DNA of 64,000 nucleotides from an uncultured Alphaproteobacteria bacterium (GCA_934229625.1 CAKQDU010000004.1:1-64000); one strand, 5' to 3'. Positions 28,142 to 36,875 are shown, counted from the first letter of the stretch. Notes: a model not told the origin generated them from the sequence alone. Numbers and translations are program-made.

Positions 28142-28712
28142 TTATCATTCTTTCAAAAGTCCAAACATCAGTAATTTTCTGCACAAAGTTTTCATCGCCC
28201 TCGACAACTTCTCCTTGAGCGTTGCGCAACAAATTAACTTGTTCACTCACAAATTCCACCACAACTTTAATACTGTTTTTCAAAAACTTAACATCTTTGA
28301 CTTCACTTTTATCAAAACAAATAAAATCAACCTCGGATGTTATGTTTTGTTCTTTTCTTTCTGCTAAAACACTATTAAAAGCATCATAAACTTTTTTATT
28401 AAGCAATTCTTTAACCGACGTCAGCTCGCCTTTATTAAAAGCCTGCAATATCAGTTCAAAAACCTTACGGGCGCCATTCAAAAAAGCTTCTTTATTAAAC
28501 TCCTCATCAGTTTCGGATTCGGCAGCCGTTTTATCCACAGCCTTATGTGTTTTTACTATCTGTACAGTATCATCATCCACGGTTTTATCATTTTTATTCA
28601 CCGGTCTCAAAACAACGCGTATATTCTTAGTATTGTCATCTTTACCAAAAACACTATACAAACGCGCGGCAACAAAAGCCACAGCTATAAATAAAAGAAT
28701 CAAATCAGCCAT
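28092..28712 (-). CDS. Tim44/TimA-like membrane protein
   Basis: A 206-residue protein of the Tim44-like family. A single N-terminal membrane helix (about 1-18) is followed by a charged linker, then the Tim44 C-terminal domain with ANGARKVFELILQAFNKG-type start (FLNGARKVFELILQAFNKGE), YDAFNSVLAERKEQ and DVWTFERMINAKNNNWVLVS. In Alphaproteobacteria the family is tied to inner-membrane protein biogenesis. It is divergent to secB, the conserved arrangement. Confidence 0.85.
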   Translation of the reverse strand: MADLILLFIAVAFVAARLYSVFGKDDNTKNIRVVLRPVNKNDKTVDDDTVQIVKTHKAVDKTAAESETDEEFNKEAFLNGARKVFELILQAFNKGELTSVKELLNKKVYDAFNSVLAERKEQNITSEVDFICFDKSEVKDVKFLKNSIKVVVEFVSEQVNLLRNAQGEVVEGDENFVQKITDVWTFERMINAKNNNWVLVSTKKTA

Positions 28713-28843
28713 AAATTTATTTTCACCTCTCTAAACATACTTTAATAATATAAAACAAATAAAATTTTTATCAATATAAATGTTTGACGATTAGCTTTTT
28801 TCGTATTATCTCTTATACAAAACAAAATATTATGGAGAAAAAA

Positions 28844-29314
28844 ATGGAAAACACTCAGAATAACAATCAACAGCCTGCCGGCATTATGATTCATAGCCAA
28901 TACATCAAAGATATGTCTTTGGAAATTCCTTTGGCTCCGGAAATTTTTAAGGAAATGAACAAAAATCCTAATGTCAATGTAGACATGGGCATGAACAGCA
29001 AAAAAATGGAAGACGGCAACTATAATGTTACTTTGACCGCTAAAATGAATGCTGACATTGAAGGCAAAACTTTGTTCATTGTTGAATTGTCTTATGCCGC
29101 TGTGGTTTCTGTAAACGTTCCGGAAGAACATTTGGAACCTGTTTTGTATATTGAAATGCCGCGTTTATTGTTCCCGTTTGTCCGCAGCATTATTGCCAAC
29201 AGCTTATCAGCAGCCGGTTTGCCGCCTATGCTGTTAAGTCCGGTAGACTTTGTAGCTTTATACAATGCAAAAAAAGCCAAAGAAGCCGAAGAAGCCGCTA
29301 AAAAATCTGCTTAA
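28844..29314 (+). CDS. secB: Protein-export chaperone SecB
   Basis: Tetrameric cytosolic chaperone that keeps preproteins unfolded and hands them to SecA. 156 residues from the chosen ATG, which is preceded by GGAGAA; earlier in-frame starts add atypical residues. Signatures IKDMSLEIPLAPEIF, VELSYAAVVSV and YIEMPRLLFPFVRSIIA are clear. Acts with SecA in this window. Confidence 0.93.
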   Translation: MENTQNNNQQPAGIMIHSQYIKDMSLEIPLAPEIFKEMNKNPNVNVDMGMNSKKMEDGNYNVTLTAKMNADIEGKTLFIVELSYAAVVSVNVPEEHLEPVLYIEMPRLLFPFVRSIIANSLSAAGLPPMLLSPVDFVALYNAKKAKEAEEAAKKSA

Positions 29315-29333
29315 TTTATAGGAAATACCGACC

Positions 29334-29810
29334 ATGCGCTTAGCTTTATATCAACCAGATATTCCGCAAAATACCGGAACTCTTTTACGATTGGGTGCCT
29401 GCCTTAATCTTGAGTTGGATATAATTGAACCTTGCGGATTCATTTTTAATGAAAAAGCTATGCGCCGCGCCGGTATGGACTATTTGGACCTTGTGCATTG
29501 CCGCCGCCACAACAGTTGGGCGGACTTTATGGAATATCGCGCACAGCACCCAAAAGAATACGGCCGTTTGGTTTTGATGACAACTCATGGCGCGGATTCG
29601 TTTTTAGATTTTGAATTTAAGCCAAATGATATAATTTTAATGGGACGTGAAAGCGCCGGCGTGCCAGAAGAAATACATGAATTAGCCGACGCTCAGCTTT
29701 TGATTCCGATGTCGCCGGAGGCTCGTTCAATCAATATGGCTGTTTCTGCGGCCATAGCCTTAACCGAAGCTTTAAGACAGACAAAATTATTTCCCAAAAT
29801 TAAAAAATAA
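29334..29810 (+). CDS. trmL: tRNA (cytidine(34)-2'-O)-methyltransferase
   Basis: SPOUT-class methyltransferase that 2'-O-methylates the wobble base of tRNA-Leu. 158 residues, with N-terminal ALYQPDIPQNTGTLLRLGAC and the C-terminal knot motifs LMGRESAGVPEEIHE and IPMSPEARSINMAVSAAI. It follows secB by 19 bases. A tRNA-Leu(UAA), one of its usual targets, is encoded at 49142. Confidence 0.92.
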   Translation: MRLALYQPDIPQNTGTLLRLGACLNLELDIIEPCGFIFNEKAMRRAGMDYLDLVHCRRHNSWADFMEYRAQHPKEYGRLVLMTTHGADSFLDFEFKPNDIILMGRESAGVPEEIHELADAQLLIPMSPEARSINMAVSAAIALTEALRQTKLFPKIKK

Positions 29811-29912
29811 GAAAAATTTAATAAATTTTGCATTTTTGCTCTGGATTTAACCCGAAAAATGTGATATATTCACTAATGTTTTCGTGATAAAATTTATTTT
29901 TCTGGAGTGAAC

Positions 29913-30419
29913 ATGAGTATTAAAAAATTACCATCACTAACTTTCAACGCCGGCGAATATGTAGTTTATCCAACACATGGTGTGGGTAAAGTTGCTGACG
30001 TAACCAAACAAAATATTGCCGGTTCCGAGCTTGAGCTTCTGGTGGTAAATTTTGATAAAGATAAAATGACTCTGCGTATTCCGACCTCTAAAATTCAGCA
30101 TGTCGGCTTGCGTAAAATCTCTGATGACAAAACAATGAATGAAGCTTTTGCCACCTTAAAAGGCAAAGCTAAAGTTCGTAAGATTATGTGGTCGCGCCGC
30201 GCACAGGAATATGAAAATAAAATCAATTCCGGCAATCCGGTGGCCATTGCCGAAGTTATCCGCGATTTATACCGTAATGAAAATATTGCAGAGCAATCTT
30301 ACAGCGAACGCCAAATTTATGAACAGGCTGTCAGCCGTTTGGCCAGCGAAGTTTCAATTTACAGCAATTGCTCAATGGATGAAGCCAATAAAAAATTGTT
30401 AGACATCTTGTCTAAATAA
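29913..30419 (+). CDS. carD: CarD-family transcription regulator
   Basis: RNA polymerase-binding regulator. The N-terminal CarD/TRCF-RID Tudor-like domain (AGEYVVYPTHGVGKVADV) contacts the beta subunit; the helical C-terminal domain (about 75-168) stabilises open promoters. 168 residues. The ATG at 29913 follows CTGGAG; an in-frame GTG two codons earlier is less likely. A terminator follows. Confidence 0.93.
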   Translation: MSIKKLPSLTFNAGEYVVYPTHGVGKVADVTKQNIAGSELELLVVNFDKDKMTLRIPTSKIQHVGLRKISDDKTMNEAFATLKGKAKVRKIMWSRRAQEYENKINSGNPVAIAEVIRDLYRNENIAEQSYSERQIYEQAVSRLASEVSIYSNCSMDEANKKLLDILSK

Positions 30420-30440
30420 CGGCAAAAAAAGAGTATTTTA

Positions 30441-30475
30441 AAAAAGGTTGTTTCTGTTTGGACAACCTTTTTATT
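30441..30475 (+). terminator. Terminator after carD
   Basis: Stem AAAAAGGTTGT (30441-30451) with ACAACCTTTTT (30462-30472) and T-rich tail. Confidence 0.82.
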
Positions 30476-30656
30476 TTTGCGTAAAAATAAGCAATTATGT
30501 CCATATTTTTTTCCCAAAAAATGTAATATTTTGCTTGAAGTCTGACGTTTTGTGTTATACATTCTAGGCAAATTGAAGTTTTTTAATTTTAGTTATGGCT
30601 CATTTGCGGGCTGTAACTTCGTTTTAACAAAATAGCTAATAGGAGCTTAAATAACC

Positions 30657-33335
30657 ATGAGTAAATGGGTATATACATTTGGAAATGGCAAAGCCGAAGG
30701 CGATGCCAACATGCGTAATCTCCTGGGCGGTAAAGGTGCTAACTTGGCAGAAATGAACAAAGTTGGCTTGCCTGTTCCTCCTGGATTCACCGTTACAACA
30801 GACGTTTGCACATATTACTATGCAAACAACAACACATACCCTGCTGACTTGAAAGACCAAGTTAAAGCAGCTGTTGCCGGTGTTGAAGCCATTATGGGTA
30901 AAAAATTTGCTGATCCTGAAAATCCGCTTTTGTTCTCTGTTCGTTCCGGCGCTAGAATTTCTATGCCTGGTATGATGGACACCGTTTTAAACCTTGGTTT
31001 GAACGATGAAAGCGTTAAAGGTTTGGCTAAAGTTTCTGGTAACGAAAGATTCGCTTATGACTCTTACCGCCGTTTTATCCAAATGTTCTCTGATGTAGTT
31101 TTGGGTGCTGATCTTGATGAATACGAAGGCGCTCTTGAAGCTATGAAAAAAGCCAAAGGTTACAAATCTGATACAGATATGACAACCGAAGACTTGAAAG
31201 AATTGGTAAACGAATATAAAGAAATTGGTAAAAAATTGGGCAAAGTTGTTCCGCAAGACCCGTGGGAACAATTGTGGCTTGGTATTGGCGCCGTATTTGG
31301 TTCTTGGAACGCTGCCCGCGCTATCACCTATCGTAAATTGAACAACATCCCTGGTGATTGGGGTACAGCTTGTAACGTTCAAACCATGGTGTTCGGTAAT
31401 GCCGGTAACGATTCTGCAACCGGTGTATGCTTCTCTCGTGACCCTGCAACAGGTGAAAATAAATACTATGGTGAATACTTAATCAACGCTCAAGGTGAAG
31501 ACGTTGTGGCTGGTATTCGTACTCCGCAACCTATGGGTTCTGAAGGCAAAGGCAACTCTTTGGAAGAATTGTGGCCAGATTTGTACAAACAACTTGTAGA
31601 TGTTCGTAACGCTTTGGAAGCACACTACAAAGATATGCAAGATATGGAATTCACCATTGAGCATAAAAAATTGTGGATGTTGCAATGCCGTAACGGTAAA
31701 AGAACTGCCGCTGCTGCTGTAAGAATGGCTGTTGAAATGGTTAACGAAGGTTTGTTGACTAAAGAAGAAGCTATTATGCGCGTTGGTGCTGACCAATTAG
31801 ACCAATTGTTGCACCCAATGTTGGACCCTAAAGCCAATAAAAAAGTAATTGCTACTGGTTTGCCGGCTTCTCCTGGTGCCGCTGTTGGTCGTGCTGTATT
31901 CTGCGCAGAAGATGCAGAAGCTTGGGCTGCTAAAGGTGAAAAAGTTATCCTTATCCGTAACGAAACTTCTCCGGAAGATATTGGCGGTATGCACGCTTCT
32001 CAAGGTGTGATTACTGCTCGCGGCGGTATGACTTCTCACGCTGCTGTGGTTGCTCGTGGTATGGGTACTCCTTGCGTATCTGGTTCTACAGACATCACCA
32101 TCGACTACAAAACTAAAACAATGTCTACAAAATCTGGCGTTGTAATTAAAGAAGGCGATTGGGTATCTTTGGACGGTGCTAAAGGTCAAATTATTGAAGG
32201 TGAAATTCCGACTGTTAGCGCATCTATGACCGGTAACTTTGGTACATTTATGGGCTGGGTTGATGAAATCCGCACTATGAGTGTTCGCGCTAACGCAGAA
32301 ACACCTGCTGACGCTAAACAAGCTTTGGCATTTGGTGCCGAAGGTATTGGTTTGGCTCGTACCGAACACATGTTCTTTGACGCTAAAAGAATTTCTGATA
32401 TGCGCACAATGATTTTGTCTGATGACGAAGCCGGCCGCCGTGCTGCTTTGGCTAAATTGTTGCCATACCAAAAAGAAGACTTCAAAGAATTGTACAGAAC
32501 CATGAACGGTTTCCCTGTAGTTATTCGTTTGTTGGACCCGCCGCTCCATGAATTTTTGCCTCACACAGATGCAGAAATGCAGGAATTGGCTGATAAAATG
32601 GGCAAAACTTTAGCCGAAGTTAAAAACCGCGCTAACTCTTTGCACGAAATGAACCCTATGTTGGGTCACCGCGGCTGCCGTTTGCCGATTACCTATCCGG
32701 AAATCTGCGAAATGCAAACCCGCGCTATCTTGGAAGCTGCTTTGGAATGCCGTGACGAAGGCGTTAAAGTTACACCTGAAATCGAAGTTCCATTGGTTGG
32801 TTCTAAGAAAGAATTGGATATTGTTAAAAACATCATTGATACAACTGCTAAAGCTTTGTTTGCTGAAAAAGGCAAATCTATTGAATATGAAGTTGGTACC
32901 ATGATTGAATTGCCGAGAGCCGCTTTGATGGCTGAAGAAATCGCTGCTTCTGCTGCATTCTTTGGTTTTGGTACAAACGACTTGACTCAAACAACTTTGG
33001 GTATGAGCCGTGATGATACAGGTGCTATCTTGGATTGCTACCGCGCTAAAGGCATTTATGTTGCAGACCCGTTTGCTTCTATTGATGTTGAAGGTGTTGG
33101 TAAATTGGTTAAACGCGCTTGCGAATACGGCCGTAAAACTAACCCAGAATTGTTGTTGGGTGTTTGCGGTGAACATGGTGGTGACCCTAAATCCATCGAG
33201 TTCTTCCAACAGTGTGGTTTAGACTATGTGTCTTGCTCACCGTTCCGTGTACCGGTAGCTCGTTTGGCTGCTGCTCAAGCTGCAATCAAATTTGGCAAAA
33301 CTCAAAAAGACCACGCAGAAAAGAAAGCTGCTTAA
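30657..33335 (+). CDS. ppdK: Pyruvate, phosphate dikinase
   Basis: Interconverts pyruvate, ATP and phosphate with phosphoenolpyruvate, AMP and pyrophosphate. 892 residues. The N-terminal ATP-grasp domain starts LLGGKGANLAEM; the central swivelling domain has the phospho-histidine in GGMTSHAAVVARGMGTPCVS; the C-terminal PEP-binding barrel ends LLGVCGEHGGDPKSIEFF, with the catalytic cysteine. AGGAGC precedes the start. The regulatory gene ppsR, often near the origin in this class, is not here. Codon usage looks strongly biased, as for a highly expressed gene. Confidence 0.97.
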   Translation: MSKWVYTFGNGKAEGDANMRNLLGGKGANLAEMNKVGLPVPPGFTVTTDVCTYYYANNNTYPADLKDQVKAAVAGVEAIMGKKFADPENPLLFSVRSGARISMPGMMDTVLNLGLNDESVKGLAKVSGNERFAYDSYRRFIQMFSDVVLGADLDEYEGALEAMKKAKGYKSDTDMTTEDLKELVNEYKEIGKKLGKVVPQDPWEQLWLGIGAVFGSWNAARAITYRKLNNIPGDWGTACNVQTMVFGNAGNDSATGVCFSRDPATGENKYYGEYLINAQGEDVVAGIRTPQPMGSEGKGNSLEELWPDLYKQLVDVRNALEAHYKDMQDMEFTIEHKKLWMLQCRNGKRTAAAAVRMAVEMVNEGLLTKEEAIMRVGADQLDQLLHPMLDPKANKKVIATGLPASPGAAVGRAVFCAEDAEAWAAKGEKVILIRNETSPEDIGGMHASQGVITARGGMTSHAAVVARGMGTPCVSGSTDITIDYKTKTMSTKSGVVIKEGDWVSLDGAKGQIIEGEIPTVSASMTGNFGTFMGWVDEIRTMSVRANAETPADAKQALAFGAEGIGLARTEHMFFDAKRISDMRTMILSDDEAGRRAALAKLLPYQKEDFKELYRTMNGFPVVIRLLDPPLHEFLPHTDAEMQELADKMGKTLAEVKNRANSLHEMNPMLGHRGCRLPITYPEICEMQTRAILEAALECRDEGVKVTPEIEVPLVGSKKELDIVKNIIDTTAKALFAEKGKSIEYEVGTMIELPRAALMAEEIAASAAFFGFGTNDLTQTTLGMSRDDTGAILDCYRAKGIYVADPFASIDVEGVGKLVKRACEYGRKTNPELLLGVCGEHGGDPKSIEFFQQCGLDYVSCSPFRVPVARLAAAQAAIKFGKTQKDHAEKKAA

Positions 33336-33359
33336 TCTTTAGAGATTGACTACAAAATT

Positions 33360-33392
33360 CTCCCCGTTATTAACTTAGCGGGGAGTTTTTTT
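33360..33392 (+). terminator. Terminator after ppdK
   Basis: Stem CTCCCCG (33360-33366) with CGGGGAG (33379-33385) and a run of T. Confidence 0.88.
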
Positions 33393-33393
33393 C

Positions 33394-34059
33394 TTAAAAA
33401 TACAAAACCAAAGAACAATCTCCGCTATTATCAACGGTACAAGATTTACATAATTGGTTAATCTGATTTAATGTCACATTTGCCAAACATTTCCGTGAAC
33501 CTGAACAATGCTTTGTACCAAAAAGAAAATCGTTAGCCGAAGATGTTTTTCCACGCCATAAATAAGCTGCATAAACAACTTCATGCAAAGGTTTTGCTAA
33601 AGTTGTCATCATTTCACGGCAAAACATTTGATGTTCAGGATTTTCAAAATATCCTTTACTGTCTTGTCCAAAATATATTTCAAAGGCAAAAGCATCTATC
33701 ACTTCACCACGGAGAGATTTTCTGTTATATAATTGAACATTATTATTAAAATCATCAATTAAAAAATGACTGCTTTGCTTTTTCCAGCTGTTAGGCACAA
33801 GATTAAGAGAATAAGCTAAATCAACAAACCCAGTATCATTTTGTTGTTTTTTCAATTCATTCATATGGTCTAATAATCCAAAAATCATAGAACTATAATC
33901 ATTGACTGCCTTATTAACCTTAAATTTCGTCATCGCCTTTGAATATCCGGCGATGCCGCCGACAGATAATACGCCGACAATCGCCAAAACTCCGAGCATT
34001 TCTATCATTGACCGACCGGCAGAGCAAACGTCATTTTTCAACTTGCTAAATATATTCAT
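33394..34059 (-). CDS. Pilin-like protein (copy 3)
   Basis: Prepilin-like protein, 221 residues, with a short 14-residue leader MNIFSKLKNDVCSAG before RSMIEMLGVLAIVGVLSVGG. After the helix, GYSKAMTKFKVNKAVNDY leads to a globular domain ending CSGSRKCLANVTLNQINQLC, then KSC and GDCSLVLYF. The GAAAGGAAG ribosome binding site is downstream of a terminator hairpin in a structured leader (34093-34289). It converges on ppdK and ends right after its terminator. More divergent from the other copies in its middle part. Surface or pilus role inferred. Confidence 0.75.
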   Translation of the reverse strand: MNIFSKLKNDVCSAGRSMIEMLGVLAIVGVLSVGGIAGYSKAMTKFKVNKAVNDYSSMIFGLLDHMNELKKQQNDTGFVDLAYSLNLVPNSWKKQSSHFLIDDFNNNVQLYNRKSLRGEVIDAFAFEIYFGQDSKGYFENPEHQMFCREMMTTLAKPLHEVVYAAYLWRGKTSSANDFLFGTKHCSGSRKCLANVTLNQINQLCKSCTVDNSGDCSLVLYF

Positions 34060-34092
34060 TGTAACTTCCTTTCTTGTTTGTTAAACAGCAAC

Positions 34093-34289
34093 AAAAAAGC
34101 CATCGGCAAGATGGCTGGAAGTTCGTAACCATTATGTGAGAAATGGTGTAGCATATTAGCTAAAAATAACACATTTTGCTACCTTCCAGCCGTTTGCCAG
34201 AAGGTATAACAAATTAACGTCTAAACCTTAAAGACGCTCACATTTAGAGGTTACGACACCCCAGACAGACTATCGCCTATCCGCTGAAT
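34093..34289 (-). promoter_or_regulatory. Structured 5' leader RNA with terminator, pilin copy 3
   Basis: Type I leader. Helices: GGTTACG (34249-34255) with CGTAACC (34124-34130), and CTCACAT (34237-34243) with ATGTGAG (34134-34140). Hairpins: CGTC/GACG (34218-34236) and TACCTTC/GAAGGTA (34180-34206), plus GTAGCA/TGCTAC (34148-34182, overlapping). Terminator AGCCATC/GATGGCT (34098-34116) with U-run. GGCTGGAAG (34113-34121) is a perfect complement of CTTCCAGCC (34183-34191) and overlaps the terminator arm, a mutually exclusive pairing. Confidence 0.75.
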
Positions 34290-34318
34290 AGTTTAACTAA
34301 AGATTATCCTAAAGTAAA
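34290..34318 (-). promoter_or_regulatory. Promoter of pilin copy 3 leader
   Basis: Minus strand TTTACT (34313-34318) and TAAACT (34290-34295), spaced 17, within the same CTTTACTTT context as before copies 2 and 6. Confidence 0.6.
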
Positions 34319-34346
34319 GACAATTTTATAACTAAAAAATTCGTAT

Positions 34347-34373
34347 AAAAAAAGTCAGAACTTGTTGCCTGAC
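34347..34373 (-). terminator. Terminator after tRNA-Thr
   Basis: GTCAG (34354-34358) with CTGAC (34369-34373); on the minus strand a U-run follows. Confidence 0.65.
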
Positions 34374-34384
34374 TCCTAAAAGAA

Positions 34385-34460
34385 TGGTGCCGATTATGTG
34401 ATTCGAACACACGACCCACGCATTACGAATGCGTTGCTCTACCACCTGAGCTAAACCGGC
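34385..34460 (-). tRNA. tRNA-Thr(CGU)
   Basis: Cloverleaf on the minus strand: acceptor GCCGGTT with AATCGGC (one G-U pair), anticodon stem ACGCA/TGCGT, loop TTCGTAA giving anticodon CGT, T-arm with GTTCGAATC, encoded CCA end. 76 nt including CCA. Followed by a hairpin and U-run. Confidence 0.95.
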
Positions 34461-34545
34461 GTATAAAAAAATACATAAAGCACTTTTTTTTATTTTGCAA
34501 GCAATAACTTAAATATGTTCAACAAATTAAGGAATAGCTATATAT

Positions 34546-34650
34546 GTGTAAAAAAAACGACCGTTTAAAAGGGACAGTTTCCAGGCTGTTTTCGGCAATG
34601 TAGCAAAGGTTATTAACTATTGCAATAACTTTTTATTTTTACGATATTTT
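34546..34650 (+). repeat. Orphan 5' part of type II pilin leader
   Basis: About 105 bases nearly identical to the start of the leader of pilin copy 5 (from 49351): GTGTAAAAAAAACGACCG, GACAGTTT, GGCTGTTTT, TAGCAAAGGTT and GCAATAACTTTTTAT are shared in order. The 3' half with the closing arm is missing, and no pilin gene follows; an acyltransferase fragment does. Confidence 0.7.
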
Positions 34651-34947
34651 TTGGCTTGCTTATTAACCTATATCAAAACTCTGGCCAATATATTCATGTT
34701 TATGGGTAAATATACTTTAAGCATTTTAATTTTACACCTTTCCGCTTTCAAAACTGTTACCTATATTCAAGTTTTGATATATAAGCTGCCGGAATACAGG
34801 CTGAGTTCTTTTCCGGTGTATGATGTTTCGCACGGCTGGTGGATATTATATTGCCTTATCGGAATAGTTATACCAATCGCCTGCGCCGTTATATTTGATT
34901 ATATAAAAAATGGAATATGCAGACTGCTTCCTAAAAAAACAGCATAA
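34651..34947 (+). pseudogene. C-terminal remnant of acyltransferase-3 family protein
   Basis: About 98 codons that resemble only the last membrane helices of an acyltransferase-3 (fucose 4-O-acetylase/OatA-like) protein: FMGKYTLSILILHLSAFK, then WWILYCLIGIVIPIACAVI. The first two thirds with the catalytic His is missing. No ribosome binding site or proper start. It directly follows the truncated leader repeat, so it probably arose by deletion or recombination. Confidence 0.6.
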
Positions 34948-35074
34948 AAACCAGAAAAGAGAAAATTTTAGAGTACAAAAAAAACAGCTTCAACTTAATG
35001 AAACCAGCACAAACTCTCAGGGGCTTGGATAATGAGGCTAATACTAATTAACTTTTTTGCGCTAGTTACTATAT
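34948..35074. other. Non-coding stretch between remnant and rho 3' palindrome
   Basis: No gene, promoter or strong hairpin recognised; AT-rich, with a few short homopolymers. Probably degenerate DNA. Confidence 0.4.
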
Positions 35075-35181
35075 AAAAACTTTAGTAAATGAGCTTAATA
35101 CGAAATAAGATTTTTTCGCAGTGTACAAACTAGTACATAAGAAAAAATCTTACAAGTAGAAAGCCATTTAATAAAGTTTTT
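35075..35181. repeat. Nested palindromic element 3' of rho
   Basis: Three nested inverted repeats: outer AAAAACTTTAGTAAATG (35075-35091) with CATTTAATAAAGTTTTT (35165-35181, one mismatch), middle TAAGATTTTTTC (35106-35117) with GAAAAAATCTTA (35141-35152), inner TGTAC/GTACA (35122-35137). The outer arm touches the rho stop codon. Could be a small transposon-derived (MITE-like) element or an RNA hairpin protecting the rho transcript. Confidence 0.6.
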
Positions 35182-36433
35182 AAGAATTCATGTTTTGGAA
35201 AAAGTCCGCATTATTCTTAGTCTGACGCAGCTTGTCTAATAGAAATTCCATACCGTCGGTCATGCCCATTTGCATTAAGACACGGCGCAAAACCCACATT
35301 TTTGTTAAGGTTGCACGGTCTACCAGCATTTCTTCCTTACGGGTGCCGGAACGGGTAATATCTATAGTCGGGAATAAACGCTTATCGGTAAGTTTTCTAT
35401 CCAAAATGATTTCAGAGTTGCCTGTACCTTTAAATTCTTCAAAAATAACCTCATCCATACGAGAACCCGTATCAATTAAAGCTGTTGCTATAATAGTCAA
35501 AGAGCCGCCTTCTTCAACATTGCGAGCAGCACCTAAAAGACGCTTAGGACGTTGCAGAGCATTTGCATCAACACCGCCGGTAAGAACCTTACCCGAAGAC
35601 GGAACAACAGCATTGTAGGCGCGTCCCAGACGTGTTATTGAATCCAAAAGAATTACAACATCTTTTTTATTTTCTACCAAACGCTTAGCTTTTTCAATAC
35701 ACATTTCAGCAACTTGAACATGGCGAGTTGCCGGTTCATCAAAGGTAGAAGATATAACTTCGCCTTTAACGGAGCGTGTCATATCCGTAACTTCTTCAGG
35801 ACGTTCATCAATCAACAACACCATCAAATAAACTTCTGGATGGTTTGTAGAAATTGCATGAGCTATATTTTGCAGCATAACAGTTTTACCGGTGCGAGGA
35901 GGCGCCACAATCAAACCGCGCTGTCCTTTACCTTGCGGAGCGATTAAATCAATCACGCGAGTGGTATAGTCTTTGTCGCTGCAAATGATATCAAAGTTTA
36001 ATTTTTCTGTCGGATAAAGAGGAGTTAAGTTATCAAAATTAACACGCAGTTTAGATTTTTCAGGGTCATCAAAGTTAATAGCATTAACTTTTGTCAACGC
36101 AAAATAACGTTCATTATCTTTAGGAGCGCGGATTTCACCTTCTACGGTGTCACCTGTGCGCAAGCCGAATTTTTTCACCTGAGCCGGAGAAACATATATA
36201 TCATCAGGACTGGCTAAATAATTAGATTTTGAAGACCTTAAAAAACCAAAACCGTCTTGCAAAACTTCTATAACGCCATCGCCGCATATAACAGTATCTA
36301 CTTCGGCCAATTTTTTCATAATGGCAAATATTAAATCCTGAACACGCATAGAAGATGCGTCTTCAACTCCCAAATCTTCGGCTTGAGTCAACAACTCGGT
36401 CGGAGATTTCTCCTTTAATTCCTTTAAATGCAT
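35180..36433 (-). CDS. rho: Transcription termination factor Rho
   Basis: Hexameric RNA-dependent ATPase/translocase that ends transcription. 417 residues. N-terminal RNA-binding domain with [15 protein letters not shown], Walker [24 protein letters not shown] and the Q/R loop [20 protein letters not shown] ([13 protein letters not shown] in the cleft). All expected motifs are present. It is transcribed away from the AT-rich gap that I propose as oriC. In relatives hemE/hemH often lie beside rho, which is not so here. Confidence 0.97.
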   Translation of the reverse strand: MHLKELKEKSPTELLTQAEDLGVEDASSMRVQDLIFAIMKKLAEVDTVICGDGVIEVLQDGFGFLRSSKSNYLASPDDIYVSPAQVKKFGLRTGDTVEGEIRAPKDNERYFALTKVNAINFDDPEKSKLRVNFDNLTPLYPTEKLNFDIICSDKDYTTRVIDLIAPQGKGQRGLIVAPPRTGKTVMLQNIAHAISTNHPEVYLMVLLIDERPEEVTDMTRSVKGEVISSTFDEPATRHVQVAEMCIEKAKRLVENKKDVVILLDSITRLGRAYNAVVPSSGKVLTGGVDANALQRPKRLLGAARNVEEGGSLTIIATALIDTGSRMDEVIFEEFKGTGNSEIILDRKLTDKRLFPTIDITRSGTRKEEMLVDRATLTKMWVLRRVLMQMGMTDGMEFLLDKLRQTKNNADFFQNMNS

Positions 36434-36875
36434 ACTAACCTTAAAATATTTAGTGATTGTTAAAAAAAACAGAACTTAAAAACATTGAAATGTTTGTTAC
36501 ATTGCTTATATTAAATATGCAAGCAAAAGTCAATAATTTTTATGCACAAAAAAATTCCCCTTTTAAAATTTAAAATTTAAATAGTTATAGTTATTTATCC
36601 CTGCGCAAAATGTGGATAAGATTCTATCCACAGACTTACCAACATTAACAGAATATTTAACAAGGTTAATAAAAAGTTAATGATTCAAGAAGTTAATAAA
36701 ACGTTAATATATTTTTTCAACATATCTTGATAAAACGTGTTATATGTTAATAAGTTTGTATAACATTTTTACAAAAAGTTTATACTTTGTTAAAAACTTT
36801 ACAGTTGTTTGATTTATTCACAGGAAAAGGCTTAAATGTGGATAAGATTCATAAGTTTTTGATATAAGGCAAAAG
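36434..36875. other. Candidate chromosomal replication origin (oriC)
   Basis: A 442-base gene-free, very AT-rich region between divergent rho and coaE. DnaA boxes: TGTGGATAA at 36611-36619 and 36837-36845 (exact TTATCCACA complements), TTATTCACA at 36814-36822 (TTATNCACA), and CTATCCACA at 36624-36632 (one mismatch). Two exact TTAA-N7-TTAA CtrA-like sites lie at 36666-36680 and 36693-36707, among several more GTTAAT copies. In Alphaproteobacteria oriC commonly lies beside hemE, upstream of the maf-aroE-coaE-dnaQ cluster. Base bias of genes changes across it. Function inferred. Confidence 0.7.

Noticed and set aside
30987..32564. Long open frames antisense to ppdK
   Set aside because: They lie inside a clear pyruvate phosphate dikinase gene; strong codon bias of the real gene keeps the opposite frames open. 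Their Cys/His/Phe-rich products look like antisense artefacts.
34093..34289. c-di-GMP, cobalamin or TPP riboswitch
   Set aside because: The conserved cores of those classes that I know are not visible; the architecture differs.
36434..36875. Protein-coding gene in the origin gap
   Set aside because: No open frame with start and ribosome binding site; very AT-rich with DnaA-type boxes.
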